DNA of 64,000 nucleotides from NCBI GenBank assembly GCA_964023205.1, contig OZ026838.1, forward strand, positions 28,795,843 through 28,859,842. The letters are read 5' to 3'. Positions 46,326-59,264 of the stretch are shown here, one piece after another (position 1 is the stretch's first letter; every line of letters starts with the position of its first letter). The notes under the pieces are model-generated. The model worked only from the letters and a program-made list of their open reading frames with translations, had not been told where the DNA came from and did not search any database. Position numbers and translations under genes: made by a program. The stretch is from Lutraria lutraria. Taxonomy: Eukaryota; Mollusca; Bivalvia; Venerida; Mactridae.

Positions 46326-47215
46326 TATTTTGTTGAAAACTGTATATTTACATTCCTTATTTCAATACCATGATGGAAGAAAAAATGGGTCTATAATATT
46401 AAAAAATTATTAGATGAGTTTGGGTTTAGTTATATATTTAATAATCAAGAAACTGTTGATGGTAAACAATTTATCAATTTATTAAGAGAGCTGTTATATA
46501 TTATGCTATACAAACATTTTTTCGGTAATATAGGAATAAATGAAATTCTTAAATCCCAATACATTCATTTTAAACCAAAATTTGGTATATCAGAATATTT
46601 AATGAATATCAATTTTTATAAAATACGCAACCAGATTACTAGATTACGAGTATCTATAATTTGTTTATTGAAACTTTTCGACACGGACGAAATAGAAGAC
46701 CCAGACATGAAATAATTTGTGGGTTTTTTTGTGGGTCAGGCGTAGAAGACGAATATCATTTTCAGTTTTATCATCACATGTAAAAACTATTCTGACCTTG
46801 GAGTTAAATATATTCCGATTTTTTTTATAAGATAAACAAGCGTGTATAAGTTTATTGAATTACTAAGATCAACATTATTAAATTTAGGCAATTTTATTTT
46901 TCAAGCATTTATAAACGTCGTACAGTTGTTCAACCAAACATGTTAGTTTAAAACTGCGTCATTTATTATAGCTATTAGCATTCATTCATCCTCTGTTATA
47001 CATTACAATATTTGTCTAAAGTATGTCACACTTTTTTAATACATGTAATTATGTTGTATTATGATAAGCAATATTGTGTGTCATATTGACATTTTCTTTT
47101 TCCCTTTTGTTTCACGTGAATATTATTATATTTGTACTTACGCATACATTGTGACTATGTACTATTTGTACTTGTCTAAATAAAGATATGTTCCGCTGTT
47201 CTGTTCATGTACAAT
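46326..47215 (+). mobile_element. 3' end of the 13,596-18,508 LINE, carried along by duplication
   Basis: Matches about 17,605-18,508, including the same right-hand flank: the target word ACATACATTATGATAGCA is at 47,216-47,233. There is no left target repeat, so this is not an independent insertion but part of the duplicated block. Confidence 0.85.
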
Positions 47216-47884
47216 ACATACATTATGATAGCACACAATCATACAAATATTCATAAATTACATCACTATACATGTAAAAAAATAAGGAAAACATATTCAT
47301 GGACAACAAAGATATTGTTTATATAAAAAAAACACAATAAGTTCATATATTACGAGATGTTAGAATTTAGCAAGTTTCAGCCAACTAGAGTCCTCTATAT
47401 ATAATATCCGATATTTGCACAATAAGGCACATCACAATATACAATTATTTCAAATTTATATGTGCTTATTCTTGGCTGAAATCTTATAATCTTAAAATTT
47501 TAGATATTGCAATATATATATGTACAAATGGAAATAACTTACCCAAGAAAACGGATTTAAATACTAATTCAGACCTTTTGGGTAGCAGGCATAGAACACC
47601 GTCGCGCTTTTAAATCGTAGTCCAAATAAACAAAAACAGTACCAGTATTTAGCCATGAAACCATATCTGCATCATAAATCTGCAATACACACGATTTGTT
47701 TTTAAATTTGCTGATAAATGAAACGATGTGTTATTTATCCTGTAATTACTCTTTACAAACAATCCTAGATCAGAGTGTGCATGTGTGTCATGAAAAATCC
47801 ATGTTTAGTTTACACCAATAATCTGCTACTTCATCGACTGGGTAAAATAAAACCTAACTTCACAAATAACTAACACTTAACATA

Positions 47885-48620
47885 TGCATGGGGTTTATCA
47901 GCGCTAAAAATATAGAACGAATACATACAATATTTTGTAAACATGTATTACAAGTGAAAAGGTCGACACTAAATGATTAAATGAATCATCAAGGGCAATT
48001 TGTTTGTAGGGAAATATGCGGGAATTTTAAATACAAACAATATTTAAATATCATTACAGTTAATAAGTTTAAAGAAGCCTTTTCGAAACTCAGATTAAGT
48101 TCACATTATTTAGCTATAGAAACTGGTAGATGGAACAAACCTAGAAGCATACCTTTTGATATTAGAAAATGTAATTTTTGTGTGGAATTAGAAGACGAGT
48201 TTCACTTCATTATAGAATGTCCATTATACAAATATCTTAGAAAACAATATATTAGCAACTATTTTTGGGAAAGACCATGTATGTTTAAATTTATAGAACT
48301 GATTACAAGTAAAAATGAAAATGTAATAAAAAGATTGGGAATATATGTTCATAAAGCATTTTTATGTAAAAGAAATTATACAAATTTAGTTATTCAACGA
48401 TTTATCTCAATATTAACTTCTTCTTATGTATTATATAAGTATCATTACCTTTGAATTTATTTTTAATTCGATATCTATTATCATATGATGATGTATACAT
48501 CTTCTCCCTAATGTGTATTTATATATTTGTTTTGTTTTATGCATGTATATTATACATTTATTTATGCTATCCTCATAGGCCAGTTGGCCTAATGGATCTG
48601 AAATAAAGTATCTATCTATC
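47885..48620 (+). mobile_element. 3' LINE fragment, duplicate of 21,430-22,195
   Basis: Same internal deletion, stop and 3' end (palindrome TAGGCCAGTTGGCCTA then TATC repeats) as the B1 copy. In the roughly 150-residue shared C-terminal frame only about four residues differ (E/K, T/I, A/P, I/V), which shows how recent the B1/B3 duplication is. A small deletion near 48,440 removes the codons for IVS. Confidence 0.75.
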
Positions 48621-49618
48621 AAGTTATGGACTCCTTTGAAGATATAGCTTAATTAATACTAGATATATACATATAATAAAATTTTGACTGAAAAGTGTCC
48701 ATGGGAAGTAATTTAAAAAAACAAATGTATAATACACGTAAAACGATTCTGAACTTTTTCCTGATAAAAAATCATTGGGCTGTATCAATACGTGTCTTGC
48801 TATCGATGTATGGTTTACAATCAAAGTGCAGGAAATGCTGATGTTTTGATCAATATTTTAAAGCAACATTTACATGAAAATAACCTGCAAACGTAAAATG
48901 AATTGTCTAAAGGAATAGTGTCTTTTGGCTTTCAACATTTTTAGATATACGGAAATTTCTTATAGCATTGACAAAATTGATTGTTTCATCGCATAATTTA
49001 AACATTGAATCTGGAAGATGACCGAAGCCTATCAACAAAGAGTCTTCAAACAATTATATGATTTCTACGTAGAGGAGGAAAGAATATCTACTTCTAAATA
49101 CAATAGTCGTACCCTAAATAATTGGCAGAAAGTTTCTACATGTTGAAGCTTTCAAAGTTGCCCTTAACGAATGTTTGGGCTAGTAATCGCCCCTAATCGC
49201 TAACCGAAAGAATGAATAATACTTGCGCGACCCAATGCACTCTAGCGAACTACAGCAACTGTTGTTAGTCACACTTCGTAAACCATTCGCAACAAAATTA
49301 ATAGTTCCCCTACGTTTAGCTTTCGTAATGATGCAATCAGTTTTTCTGTCTGACTTAACTGTATCCCGTTCGCCAGGCTTCATTTAATTGATTTGTCTGC
49401 GTGTAGACAGACTTTAAAACAAGAGTAAACTAGAAAAATATGTAGTAAAAAATAAGTATGAATTGACAAGAACCAGCTATTATCTGAATTTAGGTTTTCA
49501 AATTTATCACTGGTACCATTGCATGTGTATAATGATCCCTGTTCTAAACGACTTTTTTCACAACATTATTCTGCATATAAGTTGAAACTAAACTACGTGT
49601 TTGTGCATGTACTCACAG

Positions 49619-49871
49619 TAACAAACATAAAAACGCACAAGGTGGTCTGAAAAGAATGCGAACCAACCAACAAACAAACCAAAGTGTCACAAACTTACGC
49701 TCAAACCTGAATGCTAATCCTGTCGAAGCGGAACTTCCGACACGGGTACAATTACCCCCGGCTCCCAACCAACAAAACGCAAAAAATGAAATCATACGAA
49801 TATTTACTAACATCGGGCGGTCAGTCCTGTCAGACTTTTCATGCAGATTGCACAGATCAAGCAAATTATAA
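49619..49871 (+). CDS. candidate terminal exon of an unrecognised protein (copy 3)
   Basis: Open from the acceptor (GTACTCACAG) to TAA at 49,869-49,871: NKHKNAQGGLKRMRTNQQTN, an Asn/Ser-rich insert longer than in the other copies, NANPVEAELPTRVQLPPAPN, NEIIRIFTNIGRSVLSD, then a different end (SCRLHRSSKL) because of a small insertion that shifts the frame before the HANYEF segment. The core is the same as at 23,177. No family recognised. Confidence 0.4.
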
Positions 49872-50789
49872 ATTTCTTAAGCATTTAAAAAATATATACA
49901 AATGATACAATACTAATTTCTTTATCGAAACCGTCAATGCTTAAACATCTTTGTGAGCATATCAAATATAATTAAATTAAATTATATATGGACTGTGCAA
50001 TCTATAAAATTCAAAATATGCTTAGAAAAATACAGTACTTACTATTTAGTAAGAGCCAGGAGGTATTTCCATCGAATAGAAGAGGTCCTATAGAAACTAG
50101 ATCAATGTACATTTAAAATTAAATAAACGCGAGGTAAAAGTCTCAATATACACGGATATAAAATAAACACCAATACAAACATTAATTAACATTACTATTG
50201 CTCGTTAATTAACAATCCTATTTTACGAAGGAAATTATTATTCTACAAATGTCAACACTCACAATCAGATAATGGTATATTTATGATATTAACATGGCTT
50301 CCGGATATGTTTCGAGGATTTGATTTTAACCAGACACTATGCTACTTAATATTAATCTCACCGGTGCGATTCAGGAGGTATATGTAACCAATAGACCGCG
50401 TAAATGTTATCTTTCCATGTTTAACGCAGTTTTGAAAAAATAGAATAAATCCAGAAAAAGTCATTTGCCTGATATGTAAATATTTACATACGGGATAGTT
50501 ACGATACAGTTATTTATGTGTAATAAAAATCCATTAATATAATTAATTGACACACCTTCCGAGGGTCTTTCTGTTTCGTTGACCATGAACTTTCTAACTT
50601 TTTCGCGATACAATCATAACTTGGGAATATTATGTTTGAAAACAAATGATGCATACATGACATGCGGAACAACCTATTCTAATTTTGTTCTGGACTTTTT
50701 AACAATATTTCAGTAATATACCGATGGTCAGTTAGCTGTATCAGTATTCTGTATTGACCTGATTCTCTGTAAGTAAGTGCCATCTTCTC

Positions 50790-50965
50790 TCCACGAATCA
50801 TTCATATTAGCAGTGGGTGGCGAATAGCCTTAAGCGTGATGACTTGAAATGGTTCGACAAAGAGAACAAGTGCCACGCAAAGGGCTTGAACACACGAACG
50901 CCAGGTAAATGAGCGTTAACGTCCTCTCTAATGAGCTACGCAGGTGTAATCTCGGACTTTTTACA
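50790..50965 (-). repeat. tRNA-derived SINE, family D (copy in B3)
   Basis: Duplicate of 24,290-24,462; box A region TAGCTCATTAGAGAGGACGT and box B-like GTGTGTTCAAGCCC on the minus strand. Confidence 0.55.
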
Positions 50966-51964
50966 AGCCGGAGATGCATTACATCCGCTTCTCTGTTTCA
51001 GAGAGCATATTTCAAACGTATAGGGATCGAACACAATGGATCATTCATTTCAGAGCCAAGGTGAGCAAATCTGAGATTTGTTTGTTCTATCATATTCACG
51101 AACAAAAATGTTATTTGTTATTGAATTAAAATATGGTACCTTTTCTATGTCAGTATATCAAACTATAATTTTTCATCCAGATATTATAAATTTGTGTATA
51201 CAGATGTGTTGAGTAAGGTTATTCACAATCATTGTTAATTCATTGACTATGAAGTATCAATAATCTTAAAGTATGATATTAAGTGATACTTTCTTAAACA
51301 TGTGTATGATTACGTTACAAATAAAGAATCTTACGCAACGGAGGTTTGAAGTTCAAGAGAATTGAGAGTTGTATGGTTTCAACACGTTCTTCTGTTGTGT
51401 GATGCCACAAGGTATAATACGTGCATATTTCGAAAAATCTATACAAGCCCAGCTGTTCTTGTTTGTTTATTATCACAACATTCATACGGTATAAGATGTT
51501 TATCTATTGGATGAGTATGTAAATGAGATATAATCTATAATTACGCTGTCCCTTAATTAATCGCACTATAAGATATTTTCGATATGAATTTTATATGTAT
51601 TATTTGAAGTCTGACGTTAACAATCGTCGCGAAAACAGGACACTTTCCGGTTATCTTCTATCGTGTTTTTCCGGTTACTTGACCATTTATTTACTTGACC
51701 ATTCGGAACGGATAAGACTTGATGTATATATATTATCTCGTGTAATTTTTCGTAGGCAATATATGTTGATGTACAATGATAGACTATAATATAAACTGTT
51801 CAAGCACGGACAATGCAGATCTACATATTTGTGCTCGTATATACAGGGTCATGAAGTTTTTCATCAATATTTTACCAAATGTTGCCATGCTTTATGGCTT
51901 GTTTTGGTTTTGTTTCTATTGTACTATCAGCCTAATTAAAGTAATCTGTAGCATGGCTACTTTT

Positions 51965-52150
51965 CCAGATACAATGGTGGTGGGGGTGAACCCAGTTGTA
52001 AACCTTCGTAGAACGACGACCACCTGTAAGCTAGCTGGACATCTTCCTCATATGTGAATTATAGTGTTTTTTTTTTATTGGAATTCGAACTCACTGTGGT
52101 GAAGGTCTAGCGATTCCTTCTGGGAGACTATAACCACTCGACCACAGAGG
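51965..52150 (-). repeat. tRNA-derived SINE, family C (copy in B3)
   Basis: Duplicate of 25,550-25,739; here box A reads GTGGTCGAGTGGTTATAGTC, closer to consensus than the B1 copy, with box B GAGTTCGAATTCC. Confidence 0.6.
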
Positions 52151-53117
52151 CATCAGGAATACGCTTGTTTACTTTACATGTATAAACATCTTAAACCATA
52201 CTAGTATATCAATCTATAATCTCACTTTTATACCTTGGAGCGACATATCATGAATACTGTACGTACAATAATAGCGTGATTAAAATATCAAGTATGTGAA
52301 CCAGTGAAATGGAATATCTTAAACAACATAGCTAATCAGGGGAGGTAATTCTTGATATTAATCACTGGGAGTATAAATATTAATCACAATACAGTAAAAC
52401 TTGTGTTAGTGGTAACTTCCAAAATAATGGTCTTCCTTTAGATAAAGGCCATAATTTAAAATACCGTTATTGTTTATCTAGAACAAGTTACCTTCGAATA
52501 AAGGCCACTTGTTAATGAAGATTTCATTTTGCCTTTCCCGTAGCCAGGTGGCTTGGTTCACTTGTTTGACTGTACACTGTTCTATTGTGTTGCTTTTCGT
52601 ACAAATCACTACATTGTGTAGCTTATTTCACAACAAAGTCGGAGTTCAACTAAATGTTAATTAACTTAGCATGTGAATATCTCTCATCCCAATAACGAAA
52701 TGGACAAAATGAGATGCTCGAATATAGCTCATGGACATAAAGTTCGCGAAACAAATGACATTCGTTCATTTTCCTTGTACAACTTTTAATATACAATTAC
52801 ATGTATATGACGTTTGTGTTTAAACTAACGATTTACAATCAATGAAAATCGAGTGTTACGATTTTCAAGGTTTTTTTTAGGCCTCTACTGGATAAACCCA
52901 CCTTTATACCATACATTTAAGTTCACATCTGCTACATAACAATCTATTGTAATGAACGTTAATATAAATATGATTAATTGAGGTATCATAATATATTTTT
53001 TATGATATCATTTTTTTAATTGGATTTTTCCCAATTAATCAATGTAATGAAAGTTACAAATGTACTTAGAAAAGCAGCCTATTTTGCTGGTGGATGAACA
53101 ATTATGTCATATGACTG

Positions 53118-53335
53118 TACACGAGACGGGCGAGCAGGCGGCGTCCATTTACTTTGACTTAAAATTATTGTTCAGCTTATTGCAACTGTGCGATAGTCGC
53201 CACAAAGTAAACTTGTTTAGCGAACAGATTTCATCATTGTGGATTCTGAGGAAATTTCATTTGTTTCTATTTTTTTCGCCAATTATGCTAATAAATGAGA
53301 CGGGCGAGTCTCGAGCAGGCGGCGTCCATTTACAA
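53118..53335 (+). repeat. GC-rich imperfect tandem duplication (copy in B3)
   Basis: AGCAGGCGGCGTCCATTTAC at about 53,132 and 53,314, each preceded by GAGACGGGCGAG. Paralogue of 26,560-26,765. Confidence 0.6.
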
Positions 53336-53397
53336 GTCGGTCTTTCACTTAAGAAACTGATATATAATCTTCTAAATTGATCAAAATGTCTATATTA

Positions 53398-53611
53398 TCT
53401 TGTTTGGTTTGATGTCGCGTTAACTGCAGGGTCTGCTAGCGACTTTCCTTGATTAAACGGTGGACGAAAACTCCATTCGTGCGTGTACATAAATAGAACC
53501 ATCGACCTTCCATAACCGATCTGCACCGCTTCCAAAACGTTTGGGGTTCAAACTCATAGTGGCGAGGGACTTTTGATTACCAGTTAGAGACAAACACCAC
53601 TAGAGCAATTC
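53398..53611 (-). repeat. tRNA-derived SINE, family B (copy in B3)
   Basis: Duplicate of 26,827-27,038 with the same boxes and body; only scattered substitutions. Confidence 0.7.
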
Positions 53612-54193
53612 TTAACAGATGAAACCTTAAGTTCCAGATTGAATGTTTATATTCCATGCGTTATGCCTTTACACTTGATTATACACGGTTACGTGCATAT
53701 ACATGTACTAGTATTACATGTTCTCACATCCGTCCTTGGAGTTTATCATTTCATGGGGGCTCCGTGGACGAGATGTTATGTTCTCTGACTAGTAATAATT
53801 AGCCCCTGAAGCTATGAGTTAGAATTCCATCTAGGAGTTTTTTTATTTTGCGCGAATGCTATAGAAAACTGTACCGAATACAAAGCGTTTAACACACATA
53901 ATTTTCTGCTTGCATGCGCTATGGGTCGTGAAAATTGAAATCGAAATAAAATACTTACAGCTTCCTTTCTCCTAGATTCGTGCAAAATTGTGCTTCTCGC
54001 AATACACATTTGTGGCATCAAAAGTCACGTGGGTTATCGACACTGATTATAGTATTATTTTCTTGAGTACATTTTTGTATAAACAAAGGAATGCGACCGT
54101 AAAATCTACTCAATTTCATTAGAATGCTTTGAATGACCGAGAGACAGGTTGTGACGAATTAACAAAATACTGCTGTCGGATAAAATCATTGTT

Positions 54194-55430
54194 CTATCTA
54201 TCTTCCATTGAGGTCAAACCCCTCGCGGGGACTTAGACCTTGCACGCGTCAACCGACAAGAGAAATTAGTAAAAAAGTGGTAGGATAGTAAGACATATAA
54301 AAGTAAGAGAATCAGTAAAGGTTAAAAATATAGGTTAAAAACAGGGCAGGTGGTTTTATGGTGAGATATGTTCAATCTGGTTTACAGCCTGACTGAACTG
54401 ATGGCCTGGCAAGTTTGCAATGCATGGAGGGAGAGCATTCCAGTGTATAATGGTACGGGGATAGAAGGAATACTCATGGTAGTCTACAGAAGTTGGGATT
54501 ATCTGGAATGCTTGAGAATGAGAATGTCTAGATGGTCTGATGAGTGGTTTTACATCAGCTGGGATGGGGATGGCAGCCTAGCTATGTATGATGTTGTGAA
54601 ACATAACCAGGCGCTGGTCAATGCGGCGAAGGTCTAGGCGTCACCAGTTTAGAATGGATAGCATATCAGTGACACTGGACATTCGTGAGAAGTCATGCAT
54701 GGCCCACCTAGCAGCCCTGCGCTGTACGGACTCAAGTTGATCAATGCGAGCCCTAGTATACGGGGACCAGACTGCAGAACTGTACTCCAGCTGGGGTCTG
54801 ACTAGTGTCTTGTATGCTGTGGATTTTAGTGCCTGTGATCTGACTTTGATGTTGCGCCTTAGAAATCCGAGTGTTTGATTTGCTTTTTTTATTATGTGGT
54901 CAATATGCTCGCCAAAAGAGAGATCATTTGAAATTGTAACACCAAGGTATTTTGCTGATGGAAGTGACTTAAGAATGGTATTGTGGAGGTTATAATGAGT
55001 TGGAATGACTGATGTGCGCTTGGTGATCTGAATGACTTGGCATTTTGACGGGTTAAATTTCATATCCCACCTTTGTTCGCATGTTTCAAGTTGATGTAGA
55101 TCTTGTTGTAGTAGGTTTGAATGAGAGGCTATAGTTAATGCGAGATAGATAGCAGTATCATCCGCAAAGAGGCGAACTTGTGACGATTTAACATACAAAT
55201 GTAGTTTGGTAGGTCATTTATGTAAATGAGAAATAAGAGCGGTCCTAGGACCGAACCCTGGGGCACACCGGAGGAGACTGGTATGGAGCTGCAGCCATTT
55301 ACAACCACGGACTGTGACCTATTGTCTAGATAAACTTTTATCCATTTCAATGTATGACCCCTTATGCCATAACAATGGAATTTATACAGTAACTTTTCAT
55401 GGTTAACCATGTCGAACGCCTTTGAAAAGT
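54194..55430 (-). mobile_element. 5'-truncated LINE (jockey/CR1-like RT) inserted in A4
   Basis: A2 shows the empty site (AAAGTCATTGTTACGG at 27,602). Flanks TCATTGTT (54,186-54,193) and TCATTTGTTA (55,430-55,439) are an imperfect target duplication. On the minus strand the element begins exactly in RT motif A ([10 protein letters not shown]), then [20 protein letters not shown], a frameshift near 55,195, [18 protein letters not shown]-like AKYLGVTISNDLSF and LEYSSAVWSP, QRRAARWAMHDFSRMSSVTD. The 3' UTR has the palindrome CCCCGCGAGGGG and ends in AAGATAGATAG repeats. Confidence 0.8.
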
Positions 55431-56354
55431 CATTTGTTACGGTAAATCCTGAATGTTAGAGATGTGAGCCATTGTGTACAAGATTATTGAAAGAACATGA
55501 CTTTAATATACTTGAAAATGTCTAAAACTTGTTAAACTATAATATTCAAATAGATGCATTTCATTAACAAAACTTATTTTCGGTTGTAAATCTCATCTAT
55601 GCTTGTAATTATACACATGCGTTCATGTGCAGCAAGATTCATTTAAACACGTGACTGAAGATCTTAAACTTGAGATCAGTCTCATATCTTGTCTTTTAAT
55701 GTTTGCGTTTATTATGATCAGATAGTAATTATATTATTGATACATTAGATAGACAGTATAAATGATCTGGACATGTAATTAAACATTTTCAACTAAAATA
55801 CTTGAGAATGGAATTGACATTTTAGCGCAGAGTCTGTTCTCAAATGTTATAACCTCTTGAACAGATGATTGTGTGAGTGATAATTATAACGTAGTAAGAG
55901 AGACAACTTATTCAGAAATTCAATTACATGTACCTAGCCAAGAAACAATTACTTCCCTTTATCTTTAAACTGTACACTGTATGATATGAGCACAATATGG
56001 CCACGGTGGCTTCCCCGCATTAAACTTGATTTCTTGCAACAGCTATGTAAACATCCTTCATGAATTGTACGATATATTTTCTTTAGATTTTTAATATACT
56101 CGAGGTATTCCGAAACAGTCATTTTGAGGCTGCTCATTTCGTAACAAGTCCGCGTGTGGGTGGGTGCGCATTTTCTCCAGACAAACCTAAAAAATGCTGC
56201 TCTCCGTAATATCACTACGTATGTGGACAAAATATCAACCTGCATGATCAACTGTCCCCTATAGTTTTAACCGATTGCATGCCACTAATAAATAATCCAG
56301 TATGTACACACGTTTAACCGTGACAATCTCAATTATCTATTATTCTGTTGTTTT

Positions 56355-56590
56355 TCAGTCCATTAGACAGCTACAGACATTTCAGAGCCAGCTAAGGAAG
56401 ATAGGAGATAAGATACGTGAGAACCGAGCAACTTGCCTCACCTGTTTCCTGTAATTTTCTAGACACGGTACTTGGCTCGGTAGCTGGGATGGGATATTGA
56501 AAATGTGTCCCTGAGAAATTCGAAAGGCTAAGCCGACAATCGAACTGACTGCCTTTCGTTTAGAAGTTACCAGCGCGTTACCACTTGCCA
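56355..56590 (-). repeat. tRNA-derived SINE, family A (copy in A4, internally deleted)
   Basis: Same head as the A2 copy; about 70 bp of the body (between GAGAACCGA and AACTTGCCTCACC on the plus strand) are missing relative to A2. Confidence 0.7.
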
Positions 56591-57092
56591 ATCAATCAAC
56601 ACTTCCACGCACAATTAGTTTATTTTTTTTGGTAACTTTGAGGTTCGTGGTTTCGCTTTGATTGTTGCTCTGAAATGTATTTAGATTTGTTTTAAATGGT
56701 GTAGTTCAGTAAATGTCCATGACATTTAATATTTAAGCATGTTCTCATTGGTAATACCTGAGTAACCTGTTAAACCAATATGCTTCATAATGTTGTATAC
56801 ATGGTTTTGTATTTATATCACTGACATGTTGTAAGTTTCTATATTGTTGTACCCTTTTTAATGCATACATGTACATATTGTTCACAGATGCTGAGTCATT
56901 CATTAGAGTTCTGAATGTGTTATGTAGAAGAATATTTCAAATAATATGTATGTCCTACTGTATGTAAAAACAGTCAGTTTTGCTTGAAATGTATGCATCC
57001 CTGGTATTGTTTTTTACGCTGTATGGAGTAGTGTTTCTTAGACACGATTCGTCATTCTGTCATTGTCACATGCGTTGCATTGTTTTACAATA

Positions 57093-57098
57093 TTTATT
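57093..57098 (-). promoter_or_regulatory. poly(A) signal of glycosyltransferase copy 2
   Basis: Minus-strand AATAAA about 255 bp after the stop; conserved with copy 1. Confidence 0.5.
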
Positions 57099-57351
57099 GG
57101 AACTATCAATAGCTTTGTTGTACGTAAAAATTCCATTAAAAGCAAGTTTCATTATGAACACAGACTTTGCATGAACCTATCATATAAACACAACACTAAA
57201 ATGAATACATATTATATTATTAATTCAGTACCATATAATTATTCGAATGGATCTATTTTGAACACAGAATAGAGAATCTCAGAAAACATATCAATTAGTT
57301 CATCCAGCAATCACAAAACGAGATCCGTCGAACATGAAAGTTGAAACTCGT

Positions 57352-59189
57352 TTACAAACAGAGTTCCTTGTTACCATAGTAAATATGTCTAGCAATGGAC
57401 CCAAAGGTCGTATTCATGGAGCGTATTGTAGTTTCATTAACAGGCTTTTTATACATTCGAATATATGCATGTATCCCGTATATATATGACCAGTCGTATG
57501 TAGCATGGGAATTCCAGTATATTTTACCACCAATCATATCGATAGGCCTAGATAATGTAGCATACTCTATATGAATCTTGTCTCTATTTGATGTATTCTT
57601 CAGAAGTTTTTTAGGATAAACCATTGCATTGTATATGTACTTTTTTGGAAAATAATGGTATTTATAACCATCCAGCCATTGTTGAACAAAACTTCCATTT
57701 TTCTCTGACATAACAAACGCTGAGCCCAATAAACCCGAGCTTTGGTTCGACATTACGCATGGATATTGTCTGAGCACATCTATGGGTTTAACTATGAAGG
57801 TATCTGTGTCCAAATAAATGCCTCCATATTGAACCAATGCCTCAATTCGCATGATATCACTGGAATGCTCTTTATGTTTTATATGTTGACCGAATATTAC
57901 CTTTGGCTGTTCACGATTGAGGATAATAACATCAGGCCAGAAAAAAGTGAATGCATCCCAGTATTTTCCATACGGTGCTTGTCCATGGAATACAATGATA
58001 CATGGATTGATAAACCTTATTACGCTGAGTAAACTGAGAAACGGTACAAAGGAGAGTTCTCCACGTGAATACCATACATAATGAACAACATTTGGTACCC
58101 GTTGTCCGCCCCGACAACACTTTTGTATATACCTATCTAAGCAGGGATCCCCGAAATCCATGCTATCTATATTACTAGAATTACTTGTGAGTGAATACCA
58201 GGTTTGAACTGTCTTGTCTGTGCATCGAATCGACAATTTATGCCTTAGGTTTTGGTGAAACATTTTTCCGATGATTGTTTCAGGGCACGTGGACTTATGT
58301 TGAAATGTCCAATCAGTCATGTCAGAAGTCATTGCTCCAAAGAAGCTTGTTACGTCTTTGTTGGAATTTGTACCACACTCGACTTTTATTAATCTGTTTT
58401 GCCATAAACGATGCAGCTTGTCATTGTTTGATATTTTAGTGGATTTCTGTGGTTTCCGTGTCGAATGTTCAACCATGATCATAAACATATCTGATGAAGA
58501 CTCGATAGAAACATGTTTGTCTGAAATATAGCAGGTATCTTTTGTTAAAAATACTAGTTTATGTCTGTACCATTGATATGCAACATAAAACATGTATGAT
58601 ACTCGAAATTTTCATAATTTCAAATCAGGCTAAGATAGTCAAGAATAAATGATATAGTTGTATGCTGCATATGTTTATACGGTTGAGCAACGAAAGTAAG
58701 CAGTAAACTTGTTATACTTAAATGTCATCCGCATCCAATTGTATAGACAATTTTCTAGTTTAGGTTAATAATTATGTTAAACAAAATATAACCAGAAACA
58801 AGATGGCTGCCTAAAATGTAACACACGCTAGAAGATCTCAACCATTCAGACGGGTAAGCAGACAAATGAAGATCTTAACGACTTCTTTACTAATATATAC
58901 ACTTGAGTTATCAGAAATAATTTTGGAAAAATTTAACATTATATTCATGAATACAATCGCTTTACCAAACTTCAACGCGAAATTTAACCTTACCTCAAAA
59001 TTTACCTAGCGATTAAAAATAACCAATGCTTATTCAATTTGGTGGCAAATTAAATAGAATACCTTCGTTCAAACAGAAATTCATTGGTTTTGGAGACCAA
59101 AATTCCAACTTGAATGACATCATTAATCCCAGTGCAGTCAGCATCCAAACCACCGATAATGTATACCTCCGCCGAAGACATATCCGCAT
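57352..59189 (-). CDS. type II membrane glycosyltransferase, DXD/GT32-like, copy 2 (two exons)
   Basis: Exon 1 is 59,189-59,063 (donor GAAG|GTATTC), exon 2 is 58,520-57,352 (acceptor TATATTTCAG), intron 542 bp, phase 1; 431 residues, the same exon lengths as copy 1. Exon 1 encodes a basic tail (LRRR), then a hydrophobic signal anchor (about YTLSVVWMLTALGLMMSF), so the enzyme should be a Golgi type II protein. The luminal domain has PNVVHYVWYSRGE and the DTD motif in GGIYLDTDTF. Versus copy 1, roughly 19 residues differ between residues 58 and 201, one between 202 and 329, and about a dozen in the last 100: the catalytic core is nearly frozen. The in-frame extension upstream of exon 2 is intron read-through and is not used here. 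Donor and acceptor sugars are unknown. Expression differences between the two copies may come from the differing upstream minisatellites. Confidence 0.82.
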
Positions 59190-59264
59190 TGTGACCCTGT
59201 CGGTAAACAGAAAATGAATTAATCCAAAAGATGAATATAAATGTAATGTTTGATCATCTATGGA
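59190..59264 (-). promoter_or_regulatory. 5' leader of GT copy 2 with candidate upstream splice acceptor
   Basis: Minus strand reads TTTTCTGTTTACCGACAG then GGTCACAATG; an acceptor would leave seven bases before the ATG. The copy 1 equivalent is CTGTTTACAG. The shift of the AG between copies makes this less certain than the exon 1/exon 2 junction. Confidence 0.35.

Larger units (their letters stand above)
47234..54185. repeat. duplication module B3
   Basis: Near-identical to B1 (18,527-27,610) except that it lacks the 2.27-kb transposon (empty site at about 47,611) and contains about 150 extra bases at 52,727-52,885. Unlisted stretches within it hold no recognisable gene. Confidence 0.8.
53800..57351. 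repeat. duplication module A4 (3' flank of glycosyltransferase copy 2)
   Basis: Aligns with A2 after removal of the LINE at 54,194-55,430. Runs directly into the stop codon of the intact GT gene at 57,352. Confidence 0.75.

Noticed and set aside
51776..52057. 93-codon frame with hydrophobic residues in B3
   Set aside because: The B1 equivalent (about 25,376-25,640) is broken by small indels that are not codon-sized, and its 3' part is SINE body.
54368..54637. 89-codon plus-strand frame
   Set aside because: Antisense shadow of the minus-strand LINE in A4.
58521..58593. N-terminal extension of the copy 2 glycosyltransferase frame upstream of exon 2
   Set aside because: It lies in the intron: a good acceptor at 58,521 is shared with copy 1, where the upstream sequence does not extend the frame comparably, and the separate exon 1 supplies the N-terminus.
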